Below are positions 29,789-30,351 of a DNA stretch of 30,351 nucleotides, in pieces. Position 1 is the stretch's first letter. The number at the start of each line of letters is the position of its first letter. The notes below the pieces were generated by a model, which was not told the origin of the DNA, ran no database searches, and saw only the letters and a list, made by a program, of their open reading frames with translations. Position numbers and translations under genes: made by a program. The DNA is from an uncultured Verrucomicrobiota bacterium (GTDB lineage Bacteria > Verrucomicrobiota > Verrucomicrobiia > Limisphaerales > UBA1096), in assembly GCA_913050205.1 (NCBI GenBank), contig CAJXAU010000001.1:1-30351 (forward strand). The letters run 5' to 3'.

Positions 29789-30351
29789 TTAGGCCAACAG
29801 TTCAGGGAGGATGGCCGTGCTGTCGGCGAAGCGGTTGGTGACGCCGGTTTGTTGGAGCATGGTGGCGAAGACGTTTGCGAATGGTGTGTCCTCACCGTAT
29901 TTGAGGTACTGACCATGCTTGAAGCCAAGGCCGCGACCGCCAGCGAGCACGAGCGGGTAATTCTTGTTCGTGTGCGTGGTACTGTTGCTGCAGCCGTAGA
30001 TGATGGTGGTCTGGTCGAGCAATGTTGCATCGCTCTCCGGGCCAGCCGGCGTGTTGCGCATGCGATCCAGAAAGGTCACGAATTGCTCCGCGAGAAAACG
30101 ATCCCATTTGCCCAGTGCCTCGGCGCCCTCGGCCTTGTTCCAGTCGTGGGCCAAGCCGTGAAGGTGTTTGCCGATACCCAGCAGTTGCGGGAACTTGCCA
30201 CCCAGCGTAGTCGCATCTCCCATGCTGGCAATCTGGTAGGTGGCCACGCGGGTGGAGTCGGTCATGAACGCAAGGTGCATCAACTCGTACATGGTGGCCA
30301 CGTACTCGGTTGGCACTTTTGAGTCGGCGTCAAGTTGAAGTCGTTCGCGGT
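29789..30351 (-). CDS. DUF1552 protein, C-terminal part (5' end beyond the window)
   Basis: About 187 codons, open to the right edge, stop at 29789. It contains T-M-Y-E-L-M-H-L-A-F-M-T-D-S-T-R-V-A-T-Y, G-K-H-L-H-G-L-A-H-D-W, L-L-D-Q-T-T-I-I-Y-G-C-S-N-S and H-T-N-K-N-Y-P-L-V-L-A-G-G, matching the C-terminal half of the other DUF1552 protein at 27609. A GTG at 30316 is in frame but sits in the middle of the domain, so it is not the start. A DUF1592/PSCyt partner is expected upstream, outside the window. Confidence 0.85.
   Translation of the reverse strand, partial: RERLQLDADSKVPTEYVATMYELMHLAFMTDSTRVATYQIASMGDATTLGGKFPQLLGIGKHLHGLAHDWNKAEGAEALGKWDRFLAEQFVTFLDRMRNTPAGPESDATLLDQTTIIYGCSNSTTHTNKNYPLVLAGGRGLGFKHGQYLKYGEDTPFANVFATMLQQTGVTNRFADSTAILPELLA

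Noticed and set aside
1..30351. Long antisense frames opposite the dcw and DUF genes
   Set aside because: They are shadows of GC-rich coding DNA and lack motifs, while the opposite strand carries clear conserved domains.

Overview
The window most likely comes from a member of the Verrucomicrobiota (PVC group). It carries a nearly complete peptidoglycan and division (dcw) cluster with ftsZ, which typical Planctomycetes lack. Next to it are several large 'planctomycete-type' genes (DUF1501, PSCyt1/DUF1549/DUF1553, DUF1587/1592/1588/1585, DUF1552) that are common in Planctomycetes and Verrucomicrobia. The phylum call is inference from gene content; no rRNA or tRNA gene is visible.

Layout. At the left edge is the start of a Lys/Ala-rich histone-H1-like gene on the minus strand, followed by a plus-strand secreted lipoprotein of the formylglycine-generating-enzyme (SUMF1) family. 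From 18452 down to 1454 runs a compact minus-strand dcw operon: mraZ, an unrecognised 225-aa gene, rsmH, an ftsL-like gene, ftsI, murF, mraY, murD, a LysM anchor protein, ftsW, murG, murB, ddl, ftsQ, ftsA, ftsZ. Many junctions overlap by ATGA or by a few bases. murE and murC are missing from their usual places. A sigma70-like promoter overlaid by five 10-bp-spaced GG(G) boxes (a likely MraZ operator) and phased A-tracts precede mraZ. Divergent from it are queA and a RibD-C-type reductase gene. The right third is a minus-strand block of large secreted proteins (DUF1552, DUF1592 cytochrome, PSCyt1/DUF1549/DUF1553 cytochrome, DUF1501), then a YafK-type L,D-transpeptidase gene and the 3' part of a second DUF1552 gene at the right edge.

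The most striking signal is not a gene. The palindrome TTGGCCAA, usually inside a longer GCTTGGCCAAGC, occurs about 37 times by hand count in 30 kb, where about 0.5 would be expected by chance. It lies mostly inside genes (33 copies), in a strongly biased reading frame (Leu-Ala-Lys, 22 copies; Leu-Gly-Gln, 9; Trp-Pro-Ser, 2). It often forms tandem pairs offset by exactly 12 bp, so that frame is kept. A few copies lie between genes, where they could act as hairpins. This resembles the HIP1 phenomenon of cyanobacteria but with a different sequence.

Other notable points are an FtsZ whose T7 catalytic loop reads NVSFAD instead of NVDFAD, and a MurD lacking the usual metal-binding Glu before its SFQLE motif.
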